From Dyella sp. A6 (lineage in GTDB: Bacteria; Pseudomonadota; Gammaproteobacteria; Xanthomonadales; Rhodanobacteraceae): a DNA stretch of 64,000 nt. Positions 44,225 to 54,275 of the stretch are shown here, piece after piece. The first letter of the stretch is position 1, and every line of letters starts with the position of its first letter. The notes under the pieces were generated by a model, which worked only from the letters and a program-made list of their open reading frames with translations, did not search any database and was not told the origin of the DNA. A program made the position numbers and the translations under genes. Where the stretch lies: the NCBI RefSeq assembly GCF_036320485.1, contig NZ_CP132911.1, forward strand, positions 3,348,001-3,412,000. Reading direction: 5' to 3'.

Positions 44225-44253
44225 GATGGAACGTCTGCTGCAGAAGAAACGGC

Positions 44254-45111
44254 TCAGGCGGCGAACAGCCCGCGCATCTTCTTCATCGCATTGGCTTCGA
44301 CCTGACGGATGCGCTCCGCCGACACACCATACTCATCGGCCAGATCCTGCAGCGTCGCCTTGTCCTCATTCAGCCAACGGCGCTGGATGATGTCACGCGA
44401 GCGGTCATCCAGATTCTGCAGCGCAGCCGAAAGCGTCTCCATCTGGTTGTCCGCCTGGTCGGCATCGGCCACGTTGTCGTAGGGATCGGCACCTTCGTCG
44501 ATCAGGAACGCTTCCGGAGCCGGCTTGGCGTCGTCGTCGGCATCAGCCGGCGCCTCGAATCCGATATCGCGGCCGGACAGGCGCGATTCCATCTCGCGCA
44601 CCGTGGCTTCCGGCACGCCCAGGTCCCTGGCCACCACGCGCACTTCCTCGGCATTCATCCAGCCCAGGCGCTTCTTGCTCTTGCGCAGATTGAAGAACAG
44701 CTTGCGCTGCGCCTTGGTGGTGGCCACCTTGACGATGCGCCAGTTGCGCAGGATGAACTCGTGCATCTCGGCACGGATCCAGTGCACGGCAAAGCTCACC
44801 AGCCGGACACCCTGGTCCGGATCGAAACGCTTCACCGCCTTCATCAGGCCGATGTTGCCTTCCTGGATCAGATCCGCCAGCTGCAGGCCGTAGCCCGCAT
44901 AACCACGCGCGACGTGCACCACGAAACGCAGGTGCGACATCACCAGCTTCTTGGCTGAAGCCAGGTCGTCCTGTTCCTGGTAGGTGCGCGAGAGCGACTG
45001 CTCTTCTTCCTGGCTGAGCACCGGAATCCGGTGCACGGCCGAGATATAGGCGTCCAGGCTCCCGACCACGCTGGGGATCGGGAAATTGGCGGTCATCAGG
45101 GCTTGAGACAT
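44254..45111 (-). CDS. rpoH: RNA polymerase sigma-32 (heat-shock sigma factor)
   Basis: The 285-residue sigma factor directs transcription of chaperone and protease genes. Region 2 is [34 protein letters not shown]. The RpoH box QRKLFFNLR (135-143) identifies sigma-32, and region 4 contains [21 protein letters not shown]. An insert after region 3 is acidic ([13 protein letters not shown]). AGGAGG eight bases before the ATG is a strong ribosome site. A perfect CIRCE operator lies 29 bases upstream of the start codon, pointing to HrcA control in addition to any sigma-factor control. Confidence 0.97.
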   Translation of the reverse strand: MSQALMTANFPIPSVVGSLDAYISAVHRIPVLSQEEEQSLSRTYQEQDDLASAKKLVMSHLRFVVHVARGYAGYGLQLADLIQEGNIGLMKAVKRFDPDQGVRLVSFAVHWIRAEMHEFILRNWRIVKVATTKAQRKLFFNLRKSKKRLGWMNAEEVRVVARDLGVPEATVREMESRLSGRDIGFEAPADADDDAKPAPEAFLIDEGADPYDNVADADQADNQMETLSAALQNLDDRSRDIIQRRWLNEDKATLQDLADEYGVSAERIRQVEANAMKKMRGLFAA

Positions 45112-45140
45112 GTACGGAACCTCCTGAATGAGGGGTCAGC

Positions 45141-45167
45141 TTAGCACTCTGGTACTTCGAGTGCTAA
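45141..45167. promoter_or_regulatory. Perfect CIRCE element (HrcA operator) in the rpoH promoter region
   Basis: TTAGCACTC (45141-45149), nine bases, then GAGTGCTAA (45159-45167) is identical in both arms and spacing to the CIRCE consensus bound by the HrcA repressor. It ends 29 bases before the rpoH start codon. HrcA usually represses groESL and dnaK operons; HrcA's activity depends on GroEL. Here it would tie sigma-32 synthesis to chaperone availability. Confidence 0.93.
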
Positions 45168-45649
45168 AGGTCGCGAAAGTTCCCGCCACCCATTTAATAA
45201 ACCAAATAGTACACGAAATGTATCTGCATGTCGAGATGTCCGTCGGCGCAATGGAGCAATGGCTGACGAACTCCAAACGCAAGCTCTCGCGACATGCCCT
45301 CAGACACATGTTTTACGGGTAACGGCCACGGGCAGATGCGTGTCGAGGAACGCGTGCACTCCCCCGCACTGATCCGGGAAATGCCCGCTACGCCGCTGGG
45401 CGCAAAGCGAAGCGCTGATCCGGCCAACTAATGGAAAGCGCCAACAGATTTTTCCGGTTTCACCATTGTCGCGCGCCACACCAAGCCCTCGGCGGACTTC
45501 GCGGACAGGTCCCGATTGACTGGACCTTGGCAGAACATGCCAAACTCCAGGCATCGGGGCTGCGCACCGGGTCGAATCGGTCAGTGACTGGAATCACTGC
45601 TGGCCACGGGTGCGCAGAGGAGTTCCAGGCAGCCGACCGAGGGGGTTTG
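45168..45649. other. Long gap between rpoH and the permease pair
   Basis: About 480 bases have no convincing gene. A distinctly AT-rich segment (45193-45236) just upstream of CIRCE is the likely rpoH promoter, read on the minus strand. TTGACT near 45515 could be a -35 for the permease genes, but no clear -10 is seen. Confidence 0.45.
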
Positions 45650-46972
45650 ATGATTGGGTACTATCTGGACTTGGCGCTCAACAGCGTCAAGCGCACGCCG
45701 ATCCTTACTGCTTTGATGGTGCTGGCGATCAGTCTGGGCATCGGCGCCACCATGACGATGCTGACCGTGCTGCATGTCATGACGGACGACCCCATGCCCG
45801 GTCGCAGCGCGCATCTGTATACCCCGCATCTCGACCCCTTGCCGCTCAAATTCACGAGTATCGCGACAGGCCGTGATGTCTCCGCGAACCTTACATGGCC
45901 GGATGCCATGGCCTTGCTCCAGGCGCATCGCGCCACGCGGCAGGCAGCGATGGCGGGCGGCCATCTGCTGGTACGTTCCGCAGATGACGGCGCGAAGGTC
46001 CGCCCGTTCTATGCAGACGGCCGTTACACCACGAAGGACTTCTTCGACATGTTCGGTGTGCCGTTCGAACACGGTACCGGCTGGACATCGAACGACGACG
46101 CGTCGAGCGCGCATGTGGTTGTGCTGGCGGACTCGCTGGCACAGAAGCTGTTCGGCAGCCATGACGCCATCGGCAAGATGGTGCAACTGGGCGACAAGGA
46201 TTTCCGGGTGATCGGCGTGACCGCGGACTGGCAGCCTTCGCCGATGTTCTATGCCGACGTCTCGTCCGACCACTACAGCAAGGGCGACCAGTTCTTCCTG
46301 CCGCTGTCCACCGCTGCCGACCTGGACCTGGACATCAACGGCAACATGGACACCTGGGTCGTCAGCCCTAGCGACGACTACATGCACAGCCCGACCGCGA
46401 CCTGGCTGCAGTTCTGGGTACAACTGGACACCCCGGCACAGGTCGCCGCGTACAGGCGGTTCCTGCGCAACTATTCCGAACAGCAACGGTCGCTGGGCCG
46501 CTTCCAGCGACCGGCCAGCAATGCGAAGCTCTACAGTCTGATGGGCTGGCTAGCGCACGAAAATCTGGTTCCTGACGACGTCCGCCTGCAGCTATGGCTG
46601 GCGTTGAGCTTCTTGTTCGTCTGCATGGTCAATATCGTGGCGCTGCTGTTGGCCAAGTTCCTGCGTCGCAGTGGCGAAATCAGCGTACGCCGCGCACTGG
46701 GTGCCAGAAAGCGTGACATTTTCGTGCAGTTCGGCATCGAATCGGCGCTCATCGGCCTGGGCGGCGGCATGCTGGGCGTGTTGATCGCAGAACTGGGCCT
46801 GTGGAGCGTGCGGCATCGCCCCGACGACTACGCCCACATCGCACGAATGGATCTATCGATGCTGCTTCTGACCCTGGTGCTTGCCGTTGTCGCCAGTGTG
46901 CTGGCCGGCTTGTTGCCTGCGTGGCGAGCCTGTTCCGTAGCACCCGCACTGCAATTGAAGAACAGCCACTAG
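45650..46972 (+). CDS. ABC transporter permease, MacB/FtsX type (first of a pair)
   Basis: The 440-residue protein has one N-terminal helix (PILTALMVLAISLGIGATMTML). A large periplasmic domain (about 45-310) contains the MacB-like ITADW/FRVIGV and FGVPFEHGTGW segments. Three C-terminal helices contain the FtsX pattern (SGEISVRRALGARKRDIFVQFGIESALIG). The ATG at 45650 is preceded by GAGGGGG. The second permease starts 25 bases after its stop. There is no ATPase or membrane-fusion partner beside them; the family pumps lipoproteins, peptides or toxins, or senses envelope signals. Confidence 0.88.
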   Translation: MIGYYLDLALNSVKRTPILTALMVLAISLGIGATMTMLTVLHVMTDDPMPGRSAHLYTPHLDPLPLKFTSIATGRDVSANLTWPDAMALLQAHRATRQAAMAGGHLLVRSADDGAKVRPFYADGRYTTKDFFDMFGVPFEHGTGWTSNDDASSAHVVVLADSLAQKLFGSHDAIGKMVQLGDKDFRVIGVTADWQPSPMFYADVSSDHYSKGDQFFLPLSTAADLDLDINGNMDTWVVSPSDDYMHSPTATWLQFWVQLDTPAQVAAYRRFLRNYSEQQRSLGRFQRPASNAKLYSLMGWLAHENLVPDDVRLQLWLALSFLFVCMVNIVALLLAKFLRRSGEISVRRALGARKRDIFVQFGIESALIGLGGGMLGVLIAELGLWSVRHRPDDYAHIARMDLSMLLLTLVLAVVASVLAGLLPAWRACSVAPALQLKNSH

Positions 46973-46997
46973 TCAGCTCGCACAGCACAGGACAATC

Positions 46998-48227
46998 ATG
47001 GAATTGCGTCCGATCATCTCCAGCCTCAGGCACCACGCGCTTACAGCCGCCCTGTTGACACTGCAGGTTGCCCTTACCTGCGCCATTGTCTGCAACGTGG
47101 CCTTCATGATCGCCAGACGCATCCAGCAGGTGTCGATACCGACCGGCATCGCGGAAAACGAGCTGTCCGTCATCCGCAGCCATGGCACCGGCACGGACGA
47201 TAATGCCGTTAATGCCGTTGCCCAGCACCAGACCGACCTGGCGGCGCTGCGCGCGATTCCCGGAGTCAGGTCGGTGGCGGCGGTGAGCTATGCGCTGCCC
47301 CTGAACAGGCAGGACGGGTTCGGCCTGGTCTGCACCACCCCGCAGCTGTCCCTGCACAGCAAGAGCTGCCAGATATCCAGCTTTTACGACGGCACACCCC
47401 ACCTGATCGACACACTGGGCCTGCATCTGACCGCAGGCAGGGATTTCCGATCCGACGAATTCGTCTCGAAGGACAATGATCATCCTCACGTCGTGATCAT
47501 CAGCCGTGCACTGGCCGACAGGCTGTATCCCGGCCAGGACGCCGTGGGCAAGATGCTTTACATGGGCAGGGGCCCCAACGCCCTTCAGGTGATCGGCATC
47601 GTCGCCGACTTGTTGCGCCCCCGACTGCGCGGCCCCGGCCAGAATCACCTGAGCCTGATCACCTCGCAATTGCCCAACAGCAACCGCGATACCTATGTGC
47701 TGCGAAGTGCGCCCACGGATCGGGAACGCATCCTGCAAGCTGCAACGAAAGCACTGTTCAAGACAGATCCCACCCGCATCCTCGATCCCAAGTATGTGCG
47801 GACGTTCACCCAGATTCGCGCCGCCTACTTTCAACGCGACACCACCATGATCGGCCTGTTTGTCGCGTCCGCCCTCGGCCTGCTGTTCGTCACGGCGCTG
47901 GGGATCGCCGGGCTGGCCAACTTCTGGGTACAGCAGCGACGGCGCAGCATCGGCATCCGTCGTGCCGTCGGCGCGACACGCAAGGACATACTCCGCTATT
48001 TCCAGACCGAGAACTTCCTGATCGTGACGACCGGCGTGGTGCTGGGCATGGCACTCGCGGTCACGCTGAACCTGCAGCTGATGAAGCACTACGAATTGCC
48101 CCGCCTTCCGCTGTGGTACCTGCCCATCGGCGCACTCGCACTGGAAGCGCTTGGCCAGATGGCTGTGTTCTTTCCGGCACGACGCGCCTCGCGCGTGCCG
48201 CCGCTGGAGGCCATCAGAGGACAGTGA
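46998..48227 (+). CDS. ABC transporter permease, MacB/FtsX type (second of a pair)
   Basis: The 409-residue protein has the same plan: N-terminal helix (ALTAALLTLQVALTCAIVCNVAFMI), periplasmic domain, and three C-terminal helices with RRRSIGIRRAVGATRKDILRYFQTENFLIV. The periplasmic domain contains two cysteines (LVCTTPQ and KSCQISS), absent from its partner, that may form a disulfide. It is probably a heterodimer with the preceding permease; both would need an ATPase from elsewhere in the genome. Confidence 0.87.
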   Translation: MELRPIISSLRHHALTAALLTLQVALTCAIVCNVAFMIARRIQQVSIPTGIAENELSVIRSHGTGTDDNAVNAVAQHQTDLAALRAIPGVRSVAAVSYALPLNRQDGFGLVCTTPQLSLHSKSCQISSFYDGTPHLIDTLGLHLTAGRDFRSDEFVSKDNDHPHVVIISRALADRLYPGQDAVGKMLYMGRGPNALQVIGIVADLLRPRLRGPGQNHLSLITSQLPNSNRDTYVLRSAPTDRERILQAATKALFKTDPTRILDPKYVRTFTQIRAAYFQRDTTMIGLFVASALGLLFVTALGIAGLANFWVQQRRRSIGIRRAVGATRKDILRYFQTENFLIVTTGVVLGMALAVTLNLQLMKHYELPRLPLWYLPIGALALEALGQMAVFFPARRASRVPPLEAIRGQ

Positions 48228-48369
48228 CCGGCCGCCGACGTGGTGGCCACACTCGCAAGCATGGGGCTGATGCGATCTAAGGCCGCATCTCCCCGCCTGA
48301 TGCCCACCACCCTACAATGGGAAAACGTATTGCGCCCATCATGGGCTGGCCCAGCAAGGGGAGAGCGGC

Positions 48370-49044
48370 TTGATCATCTGTGTACCCAACGTCCTTAGCG
48401 CCCAGGAGCTGGCCACCATCGGCGGCGAACTTGAGCGTGCCAGTTTCGTGGACGGCTCGACCACCGCCGGTTGGTCGGCCCGCGAGGTCAAGCGCAACCA
48501 GCAGCTCGACTTCAGCTCCGCCGACCACACGCGGCTGGCCACCATGGTGCGCGAGGCATTCATGCGTAATGCAATGCTGCAGGCAGCCACCCTGCCCTCG
48601 AACCTGACCCAGGTACTGTTCAACCGTTACGCCAGCGGCATGCACTATGGACCGCACGTCGATGCCGCGGTGATGGGTCCGATGGAAAACGCGGTCCGCA
48701 CGGATATCGCCATCACCATCTTCCTGTCTGATCCCAAGTCCTATTCGGGCGGCGAACTGACCGTGCTGAGCAACGGGCTGGGCTACGAGTTCAAGCTGGA
48801 AGCGGGTTCGGCCATTGCCTATCCGGCAAATACACTGCATCACGTCAAACCGGTCACCCACGGCGCACGCAACGCGGCCATCATCTGGGTACAGAGTCAG
48901 GTACGCGACCCCGCCAAGCGCGAAATCCTCTGGGACCTGGCCAATGCGAAGCACCAGGTCTTTACTCGCGAGGGCAAGAGCCCGACCTTCGACGCCGTCA
49001 GCAAGTCCCACGCGAACCTGATGCGCATGTGGGCGGAAACCTGA
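48370..49044 (+). CDS. PKHD-type Fe(II)/2-oxoglutarate hydroxylase (PiuC/YbiX-like)
   Basis: The 224-residue dioxygenase has the facial triad His96, Asp98 (YGPHVDA) and His157 (NTLHHVKPVT) and the 2-oxoglutarate arginine at about 167 (THGARNAA). Length matches the PiuC/YbiX family, which is often iron-regulated and sits next to TonB receptors; no receptor is present here. It starts at a TTG with GGGGAGAG ahead. A possible -10 (TACAAT) lies at about 48313. Confidence 0.92.
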   Translation: MIICVPNVLSAQELATIGGELERASFVDGSTTAGWSAREVKRNQQLDFSSADHTRLATMVREAFMRNAMLQAATLPSNLTQVLFNRYASGMHYGPHVDAAVMGPMENAVRTDIAITIFLSDPKSYSGGELTVLSNGLGYEFKLEAGSAIAYPANTLHHVKPVTHGARNAAIIWVQSQVRDPAKREILWDLANAKHQVFTREGKSPTFDAVSKSHANLMRMWAET

Positions 49045-49065
49045 CGCGGTTCCGGCAGATCCGGC

Positions 49066-49785
49066 TCAGGCGCTGCCGGCCTCGTCGGCCAGCGCAGCCC
49101 GCGACGGCAACGACCAGTCGATCGGCTCGCGGCCTTCCGCCTCGAGATACTGGTTGGCCGCCGAGAAGTGCCCGCAGCCGATGAATCCGCGGTGGGCCGA
49201 CAGCGGCGACGGATGTACCGATTTCAGCACGCAGTGCCGGTTGCGGTCGATCAGCTGCCCCTTGCGCTGCGCATAGCTGCCCCACAGCATGAACACGATG
49301 CCCTCGCGCTCACGGTTGAGCGCGTCGATCGCCGCATCGGTGAAGCCCTCCCAACCCTTGCCCTGGTGCGAAGCGGCTTGCCCCCGCTCCACGCTGAGCA
49401 CCGAGTTGAGCAGCAGCACGCCGCGATCGGCCCAGGGCGTCAGGCAGCCATGGTCGGGCGGCGCAGTACCCAGGTCGCGCTGGATCTCCTTGAAGATGTT
49501 CACCAGCGACGGCGGCGACGGTACCCCGGGACGCACCGAAAAGCACAGGCCATGCGCCTGGCCGGGGCCGTGGTAAGGATCCTGCCCCAGGATCACCACC
49601 CGCACCGCATCGAACGGCGTATGCGCGAAAGCACTGAAGATTTCCGGGCCCGGCGGATAGATCACCTTGCCGGCGCGCTTCTCGCTCCGCAGGAATTCGG
49701 CCAGCGCCCGCATTTCCGGGCGCTCCAGATAATCGCCGATACGGGCTTTCCAGGAAGGCTCCAGACGGATGTGGTCGCCGCTCAC
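49066..49785 (-). CDS. ung: Uracil-DNA glycosylase
   Basis: This 239-residue family 1 glycosylase removes uracil from DNA. The water-activating motif [14 protein letters not shown] contains Asp69, and the C-terminal [18 protein letters not shown] holds the catalytic His and intercalation loop. The length is typical. Its ATG overlaps the stop of the double-receiver gene (ATGA at 49782-49785), so it is translated from the same message. Confidence 0.96.
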   Translation of the reverse strand: MSGDHIRLEPSWKARIGDYLERPEMRALAEFLRSEKRAGKVIYPPGPEIFSAFAHTPFDAVRVVILGQDPYHGPGQAHGLCFSVRPGVPSPPSLVNIFKEIQRDLGTAPPDHGCLTPWADRGVLLLNSVLSVERGQAASHQGKGWEGFTDAAIDALNREREGIVFMLWGSYAQRKGQLIDRNRHCVLKSVHPSPLSAHRGFIGCGHFSAANQYLEAEGREPIDWSLPSRAALADEAGSA

Positions 49786-50624
49786 GCCGCCAGCTCACGC
49801 TTGCGCAGATGCTGCGCGACGCGCAGCTGGAACAACAGCTTGGTGATCAACAGCGTCTCCTCCACCGGCTTTTCCACCAGATCATTGGCACCGGCCTTGA
49901 GCAGGGCCGCCTGGTTGGCCGGATTCTCGTCGCCGGTCATGACCAGCACCGGCAGCTTGCCCTTGCCGTAGTCGAACTGGTTGCGCACGTGTTCGAGCAG
50001 GTCGCCGCCGGTCAGCTCGCCTTTCAGGCTGACGTCGGTGAGTACCACGTCGGCACCGACCCGCCCCTGCGCGCGCTCGGTCTCGAGCAGGGCCAGCGCG
50101 TCCTCGACGCTGACCACGTGGCGAACGGTCAGGCCGATCTTCTCCAGCATGCGCCGCGTGGCCAGCGCGACCACCCGACTGTCCTCGACGTAAAGCACCG
50201 TGCCCTCGGCCGAGTTGTCCGGCCGCACATAGCCGCGTATGAATTCGGCCAGCGCCTGGAAGCCCAGCGACTTGTCGAAGTAGTCGGTGACATCCTCGCC
50301 GAGGCTGCGTCGATGCAGCCGCGCGTCCACGTCGCCGGACACCACCACGATCGGCACGTAGACCTGCGGCGCCGACTCGCGCACGTAATGCGCCAGCTCC
50401 AGCCCGTCCATGTCGGGCAAGCGCAGCGCAACGGTGATGAAATCGAATGTGCCCTCACCGAGCAGGCGCTTGGCCTCCTCGCCGCTGCCACTCTCGACGA
50501 CCTCGGCCTCGGGCAGCTCGGCGCGCAGCACACGCACGATGAGCTGCCGCACCACCCTGGAACCATCGACCACCAGCACCTTGGGTGCGGCACTGGCCAT
50601 GTGACTGCTGATACTTCCGCCCAT
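49782..50624 (-). CDS. Double-receiver response regulator, first receiver degenerate
   Basis: The 280-residue protein has two CheY-like receiver domains and no output domain. In the first (about 14-135), the phospho-acceptor position is Ala66 ([11 protein letters not shown]), and the acidic pair is reduced to Asp20-Gly21, while Lys118 remains, so it cannot be phosphorylated. The second (about 141-270) is intact: Glu147/Asp148, Asp197 ([10 protein letters not shown]) and Lys252 (EKPVEE). The start at 50624 has GGTGG upstream; an ATG at 50600 is also possible. It is coupled to ung by ATGA. Confidence 0.88.
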   Translation of the reverse strand: MGGSISSHMASAAPKVLVVDGSRVVRQLIVRVLRAELPEAEVVESGSGEEAKRLLGEGTFDFITVALRLPDMDGLELAHYVRESAPQVYVPIVVVSGDVDARLHRRSLGEDVTDYFDKSLGFQALAEFIRGYVRPDNSAEGTVLYVEDSRVVALATRRMLEKIGLTVRHVVSVEDALALLETERAQGRVGADVVLTDVSLKGELTGGDLLEHVRNQFDYGKGKLPVLVMTGDENPANQAALLKAGANDLVEKPVEETLLITKLLFQLRVAQHLRKRELAA

Positions 50625-50644
50625 CCCCTATCCACCCGCCTGTT

Positions 50645-50656
50645 ACGGACGTCCGT
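50645..50656. promoter_or_regulatory. Palindrome upstream of the double-receiver gene
   Basis: ACGGACGTCCGT is a perfect 12-bp palindrome 20 bases before the start codon, with the same GGACGTCC core as the sites at 6970 and 35972. Its role is unknown and chance is possible. Confidence 0.25.
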
Positions 50657-50739
50657 GCTGACCTGCCCCGCATCGACGTCATCCCGGCGTCGGCGCATCT
50701 CCACCGGCACCGCACACGGCGCCGGCGAACGTGCCTATT

Positions 50740-51723
50740 TCATGCTGCCCGGCGCAATTGCCAGGCACTGACCAGTCGCGCGCCCAGCCAGCCAAGCACG
50801 CCTGCGGCGACCGGCACGGCCAGCAGCAACCATGGCGGAAGTCCGCCGATATGCAATGCACCGCCGTACGCCTGGCTCAAGCTGGCGACCGGCCCTGCCA
50901 GCGCCAGCTCGACCAGCAACGCCAGCACCACGGCCAACATGCCACTGAACAGGCCATACCAGATGCCGGCGTACAGATAGGGACGGCGCACAAAGGCTCG
51001 GCTGGCCCCGACCAGCATCAGCACGCCGATCTCGTCAGTGCGGCTGGCAATGTCCACGCGCACCGTATTGCCCACCACCAGCAACGCTGCCAGCGCAAGC
51101 AGACCGGCGAGGATCAGCACGATGCGGTTGCCCACGTCCAGCAGCGCATCCAACCGCTGCCGCCAGGCCCCGCTGTCCTGCACCATGTCGACGCCGTGCA
51201 GTCCGCGCAGATCGGTCGCGAGACGACTCACGCCTGCCGCGTCCAGACTGTCCCTGGGCTGCACCTTGAGAACGTATGGCAAGGGATTGTCGTCCAGCGA
51301 CTGCAGCGCGCTGGAGAAACCCTGCATCCTGGACAACTCGTCCAGGCCTTGCTGCGGGGTTTTCACCGTGACCCCCGCGACGTCGTCGTTCGCTTCGATC
51401 TGCTTGGCCAGCAACTGCGCCACACTGCCGGGCTGGCCGGGCTGCAGGAACACGCTGATCGCGGGGTTGCGGCCCAATGCGTCACCGAGATGCTGCACAT
51501 TGCCCAGCAGCAGATAGAAAGTCAGCGGCAAGGCCAGTGCCAGACCCATCACGGCAATCGTGAGCAGGGTGCCGAACGGTCGCGACGCCAGTCGTCGCAG
51601 GCTCGCCGCGGCACTCCAGCCGTGGTGCTCGCGCCAGCTCGCCAGCGGCCGGGCACGGGTGTGGCGACTCTGTTCGCCGTCTTCCGGCACGCCGCCGGAT
51701 GCAGTATCGACAGGCGCGCTCAC
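50740..51723 (-). CDS. ftsX: Cell division permease FtsX
   Basis: The 327-residue membrane protein has four helices. The first is at about 54-75 (TLLTIAVMGLALALPLTFYLLL), followed by an extracytoplasmic domain (NPAISVFLQPGQPGSVAQLL). The FtsX helix pair follows (VGNTVRVDIASRTDEIGVLMLVGAS). A cytoplasmic N-terminal extension of about 40 residues is present. With FtsE it regulates septal peptidoglycan hydrolases at the divisome. Its start overlaps the ftsE stop (ATGA). Confidence 0.95.
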   Translation of the reverse strand: MSAPVDTASGGVPEDGEQSRHTRARPLASWREHHGWSAAASLRRLASRPFGTLLTIAVMGLALALPLTFYLLLGNVQHLGDALGRNPAISVFLQPGQPGSVAQLLAKQIEANDDVAGVTVKTPQQGLDELSRMQGFSSALQSLDDNPLPYVLKVQPRDSLDAAGVSRLATDLRGLHGVDMVQDSGAWRQRLDALLDVGNRIVLILAGLLALAALLVVGNTVRVDIASRTDEIGVLMLVGASRAFVRRPYLYAGIWYGLFSGMLAVVLALLVELALAGPVASLSQAYGGALHIGGLPPWLLLAVPVAAGVLGWLGARLVSAWQLRRAA

Positions 51724-52397
51724 AGCACCTCCTCGGCCGCCACGTCCGCCACCAGGCGGCCATGATCCAGTACCACCACGCGCTTTCTCATGCGCTTGAT
51801 CAACGGCAGGTCGTGACTGGCGACCAGCACCGTGGTGCCTACCTTCTGGAAGCCGGCGAACAGTTCCATGATCTCCACCGCCAGTTGCGGGTCGAGATTG
51901 CCGGTGGGCTCGTCGGCGATCAGTACCGCCGGCCGCGTGACGATCGCACGCGCGATGCCGACCCGCTGCTGCTCTCCGGTGGACAGGGACACCGGCAGCT
52001 GTCGCTCATAGTCCAGCAGCCCCACCTTTTCCAGTGCGGCACGCACCCGGCGCCCGCGCTCCTGTGGCGTGATGCCGCCAATCACCAGCGGCAGCTCCAC
52101 GTTGGCGAACACGCTGCGGTCCATCAGCAGCCGATGATCCTGGAAGACCATGCCGATGCGCCGGCGCAGCTTCGGAATTCCGGGCGCATGCACCTTCGCC
52201 AGCGGCTGACCGTCCAGCACGATATGACCATGCGTGGGCCGCTCGATCAGCGCCAGCAGCTTCAGCAGCGTGCTTTTGCCGGCACCCGAATGGCCGGTGA
52301 CGAAGGCCATCTCGCCTTCCGCCACCTCAAAGGAAAGCTGCGAGAGCGCCTCATGGCCACCCTCGTAGCGCTTGCTCACTTGATCGAAGCGGATCAC
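51720..52397 (-). CDS. ftsE: Cell division ATP-binding protein FtsE
   Basis: The 225-residue ABC ATPase has Walker A GHSGAGKST, signature LSTGEQQRVG, Walker B AVLIADEPTGNLDP and H-loop ASHD. It starts IRFDQVSKRYEGG as FtsE proteins do. The start is a GTG at 52397 with GGGGA seven bases upstream; a longer in-frame extension lacks homology. It forms an overlapping pair with ftsX. Confidence 0.95.
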   Translation of the reverse strand: MIRFDQVSKRYEGGHEALSQLSFEVAEGEMAFVTGHSGAGKSTLLKLLALIERPTHGHIVLDGQPLAKVHAPGIPKLRRRIGMVFQDHRLLMDRSVFANVELPLVIGGITPQERGRRVRAALEKVGLLDYERQLPVSLSTGEQQRVGIARAIVTRPAVLIADEPTGNLDPQLAVEIMELFAGFQKVGTTVLVASHDLPLIKRMRKRVVVLDHGRLVADVAAEEVL

Positions 52398-52508
52398 CGC
52401 GTGTCCCCGAACCCTAAGCCCGCAATGCCGCCAAGGATACGGGAGCACACGTGAAACCAGAACCATGCAGGTCGCATTCCGTCGATCCCGACGGGCGACC
52501 GCGACGGC

Positions 52509-54275
52509 TCAGCGTCCGCTGAACAGCCGGCCAAGCCGACGGAACAGACCGGGCTTCTTGGCCGGCTTGGCAGCACCGGGCTGCACCTCGACCTGACGCG
52601 AGGGGCGATGATGACCGTCGGCAGCAGCAGGTTGCTCCTGTACCGGACGCTCGGCACTACCGGAGCGCCGGCCGCCGCGCGTGCCTTTGGCTGGAGCAGC
52701 CGGTGTGGCGGCCGGGGTCGGGGTACCGGCATGGGCTGCGGACTGCTCGGCGCCCGTCTCGTTGCGCCGCCGGCCCCGTCCACCGCGACGGCGACGGCGC
52801 TTGGGCGCGCCGTCCGCCGACGTTGCCTCGGCAGGGTTCGGCGACGCCTCGCCAGTCACCCCAGCCGGCACGCCCTCGGCGGCCGTTTGCTGTCGTGCCT
52901 CGGATGCATGGTGCGCCTCGCGGGGCTTGTGTCCGTCGGACGCGTTGCGACCGCCACGGCCACCACCGCCGCCGCGACGACGCGAATTTCCGCTGCGCCC
53001 GGAGGGCTTGGCATCGCCACGCGCTTCCACCTTGTCGCCGAACGCAGCGCTGTCGGCAGCCGCCGCGGCCGCGAACTCGGGATCGACCTCGCGCGGCTTG
53101 GGCATCACCAGCATGTCCGGCTCGATCGTGGCCACCGGGATCTTCTGACCGATATAGGTCTCGATGTCGGGCAGGCTCATCGCGTAGAGGTCGCAGGCGA
53201 AGCTGATCGCGTCACCCTCGGCGCCCAGTCGCGCGGTACGCCCGATGCGGTGCACATAGTCCTCGGCATCCTGCGGCAGGTCGTAGTTGAAAACGTGGCT
53301 GACCTCGGGAATATGCAGGCCGCGCGCCGCCACGTCGGTGCACACCAGCATGTCGAGCTGGCTGTCCTGGAAACGCTGCAGCAGCTTCTGGCGCTTCAGC
53401 TGCGGCACGTCGCCGGACAGCGCGCCGACCCGGTAGCCCTGGCGCTTCACCCGCTCGGTAATGCGCTCGGCGGCAGCCTTGGTGTTGACGAAGACGATGC
53501 TGCGGCTGGGCTTCTCGCGCTCCAGCAGATTCAGCAGCAACGGCATCTTCTCTTCCTTGGCAGGGAAGTAGACCACCTGGCGGACCCGGTCGGCGGTGAC
53601 GTTCTCGGTTTCCACCACCAGCTTCTCGGCTTCGTGCATGTGCTCGTAGGCTAGCTCCAGCACGCGGTGGCTCAGCGTGGCCGAGAACAGCAGCACCTGG
53701 CGCTTCTCGCGCGCCGGCAGGCGACGGAAGATGTAGCGCACGTCCTTGATGAAGCCGAGGTCGAACATGCGGTCGGCCTCGTCCACCACCATCACCTCGA
53801 CGCCGTTGAGGCTGAACACCTGCTGCTTGTAATAGTCGAGCAGGCGGCCGGGCGTGGCGATGATGATGTCGCAGCCGTCATGCAGCTGCTGGCGTTGCTT
53901 GTCGTAATCGACGCCGCCGTAGATCAGCGCGGTCTTCAGCCCGGTATGGCGGCCGATGTTGCGCGCGTCCTTGTCGATCTGGATGGCCAGTTCGCGGGTC
54001 GGCGCGATCACCAGGGCACGCGGGTCGCTGTCCTTGCGCTCGGCCACGGCCGGGGTGGTCAGCAGCCGGTTCATCAGGGCGACCAGGAAGGCGCAGGTCT
54101 TGCCGGTGCCGGTCTGTGCCTGTCCGGCCACGTCGCGGCCGGACAGTGCCACCGGCAGGGTCAGTTCCTGGATCGGCGTGCAGCGCGTGAAGCCGGCCTC
54201 GTCCAGGCCTTGCTGCAGCAGCGGATGAAGGTCGAAATTGGCGAAGAAAGTATCGGTGAGTACGGTCTGTGACAT
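52509..54275 (-). CDS. rhlB: DEAD-box ATP-dependent RNA helicase RhlB
   Basis: The 588-residue protein has the helicase core at about 10-400: Q motif ([18 protein letters not shown]), [26 protein letters not shown], and [14 protein letters not shown] long disordered C-terminal tail (about 415-588) is rich in Arg/Gly/Ala with [12 protein letters not shown] and [13 protein letters not shown], and ends in a short basic helix ([14 protein letters not shown]). E. coli RhlB is 421 residues, so the tail is about 165 longer; it is probably an RNA- or RNase E-binding region. The start is the ATG at 54275; the ribosome site is weak. Confidence 0.93.
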   Translation of the reverse strand: MSQTVLTDTFFANFDLHPLLQQGLDEAGFTRCTPIQELTLPVALSGRDVAGQAQTGTGKTCAFLVALMNRLLTTPAVAERKDSDPRALVIAPTRELAIQIDKDARNIGRHTGLKTALIYGGVDYDKQRQQLHDGCDIIIATPGRLLDYYKQQVFSLNGVEVMVVDEADRMFDLGFIKDVRYIFRRLPAREKRQVLLFSATLSHRVLELAYEHMHEAEKLVVETENVTADRVRQVVYFPAKEEKMPLLLNLLEREKPSRSIVFVNTKAAAERITERVKRQGYRVGALSGDVPQLKRQKLLQRFQDSQLDMLVCTDVAARGLHIPEVSHVFNYDLPQDAEDYVHRIGRTARLGAEGDAISFACDLYAMSLPDIETYIGQKIPVATIEPDMLVMPKPREVDPEFAAAAAADSAAFGDKVEARGDAKPSGRSGNSRRRGGGGGRGGRNASDGHKPREAHHASEARQQTAAEGVPAGVTGEASPNPAEATSADGAPKRRRRRGGRGRRRNETGAEQSAAHAGTPTPAATPAAPAKGTRGGRRSGSAERPVQEQPAAADGHHRPSRQVEVQPGAAKPAKKPGLFRRLGRLFSGR

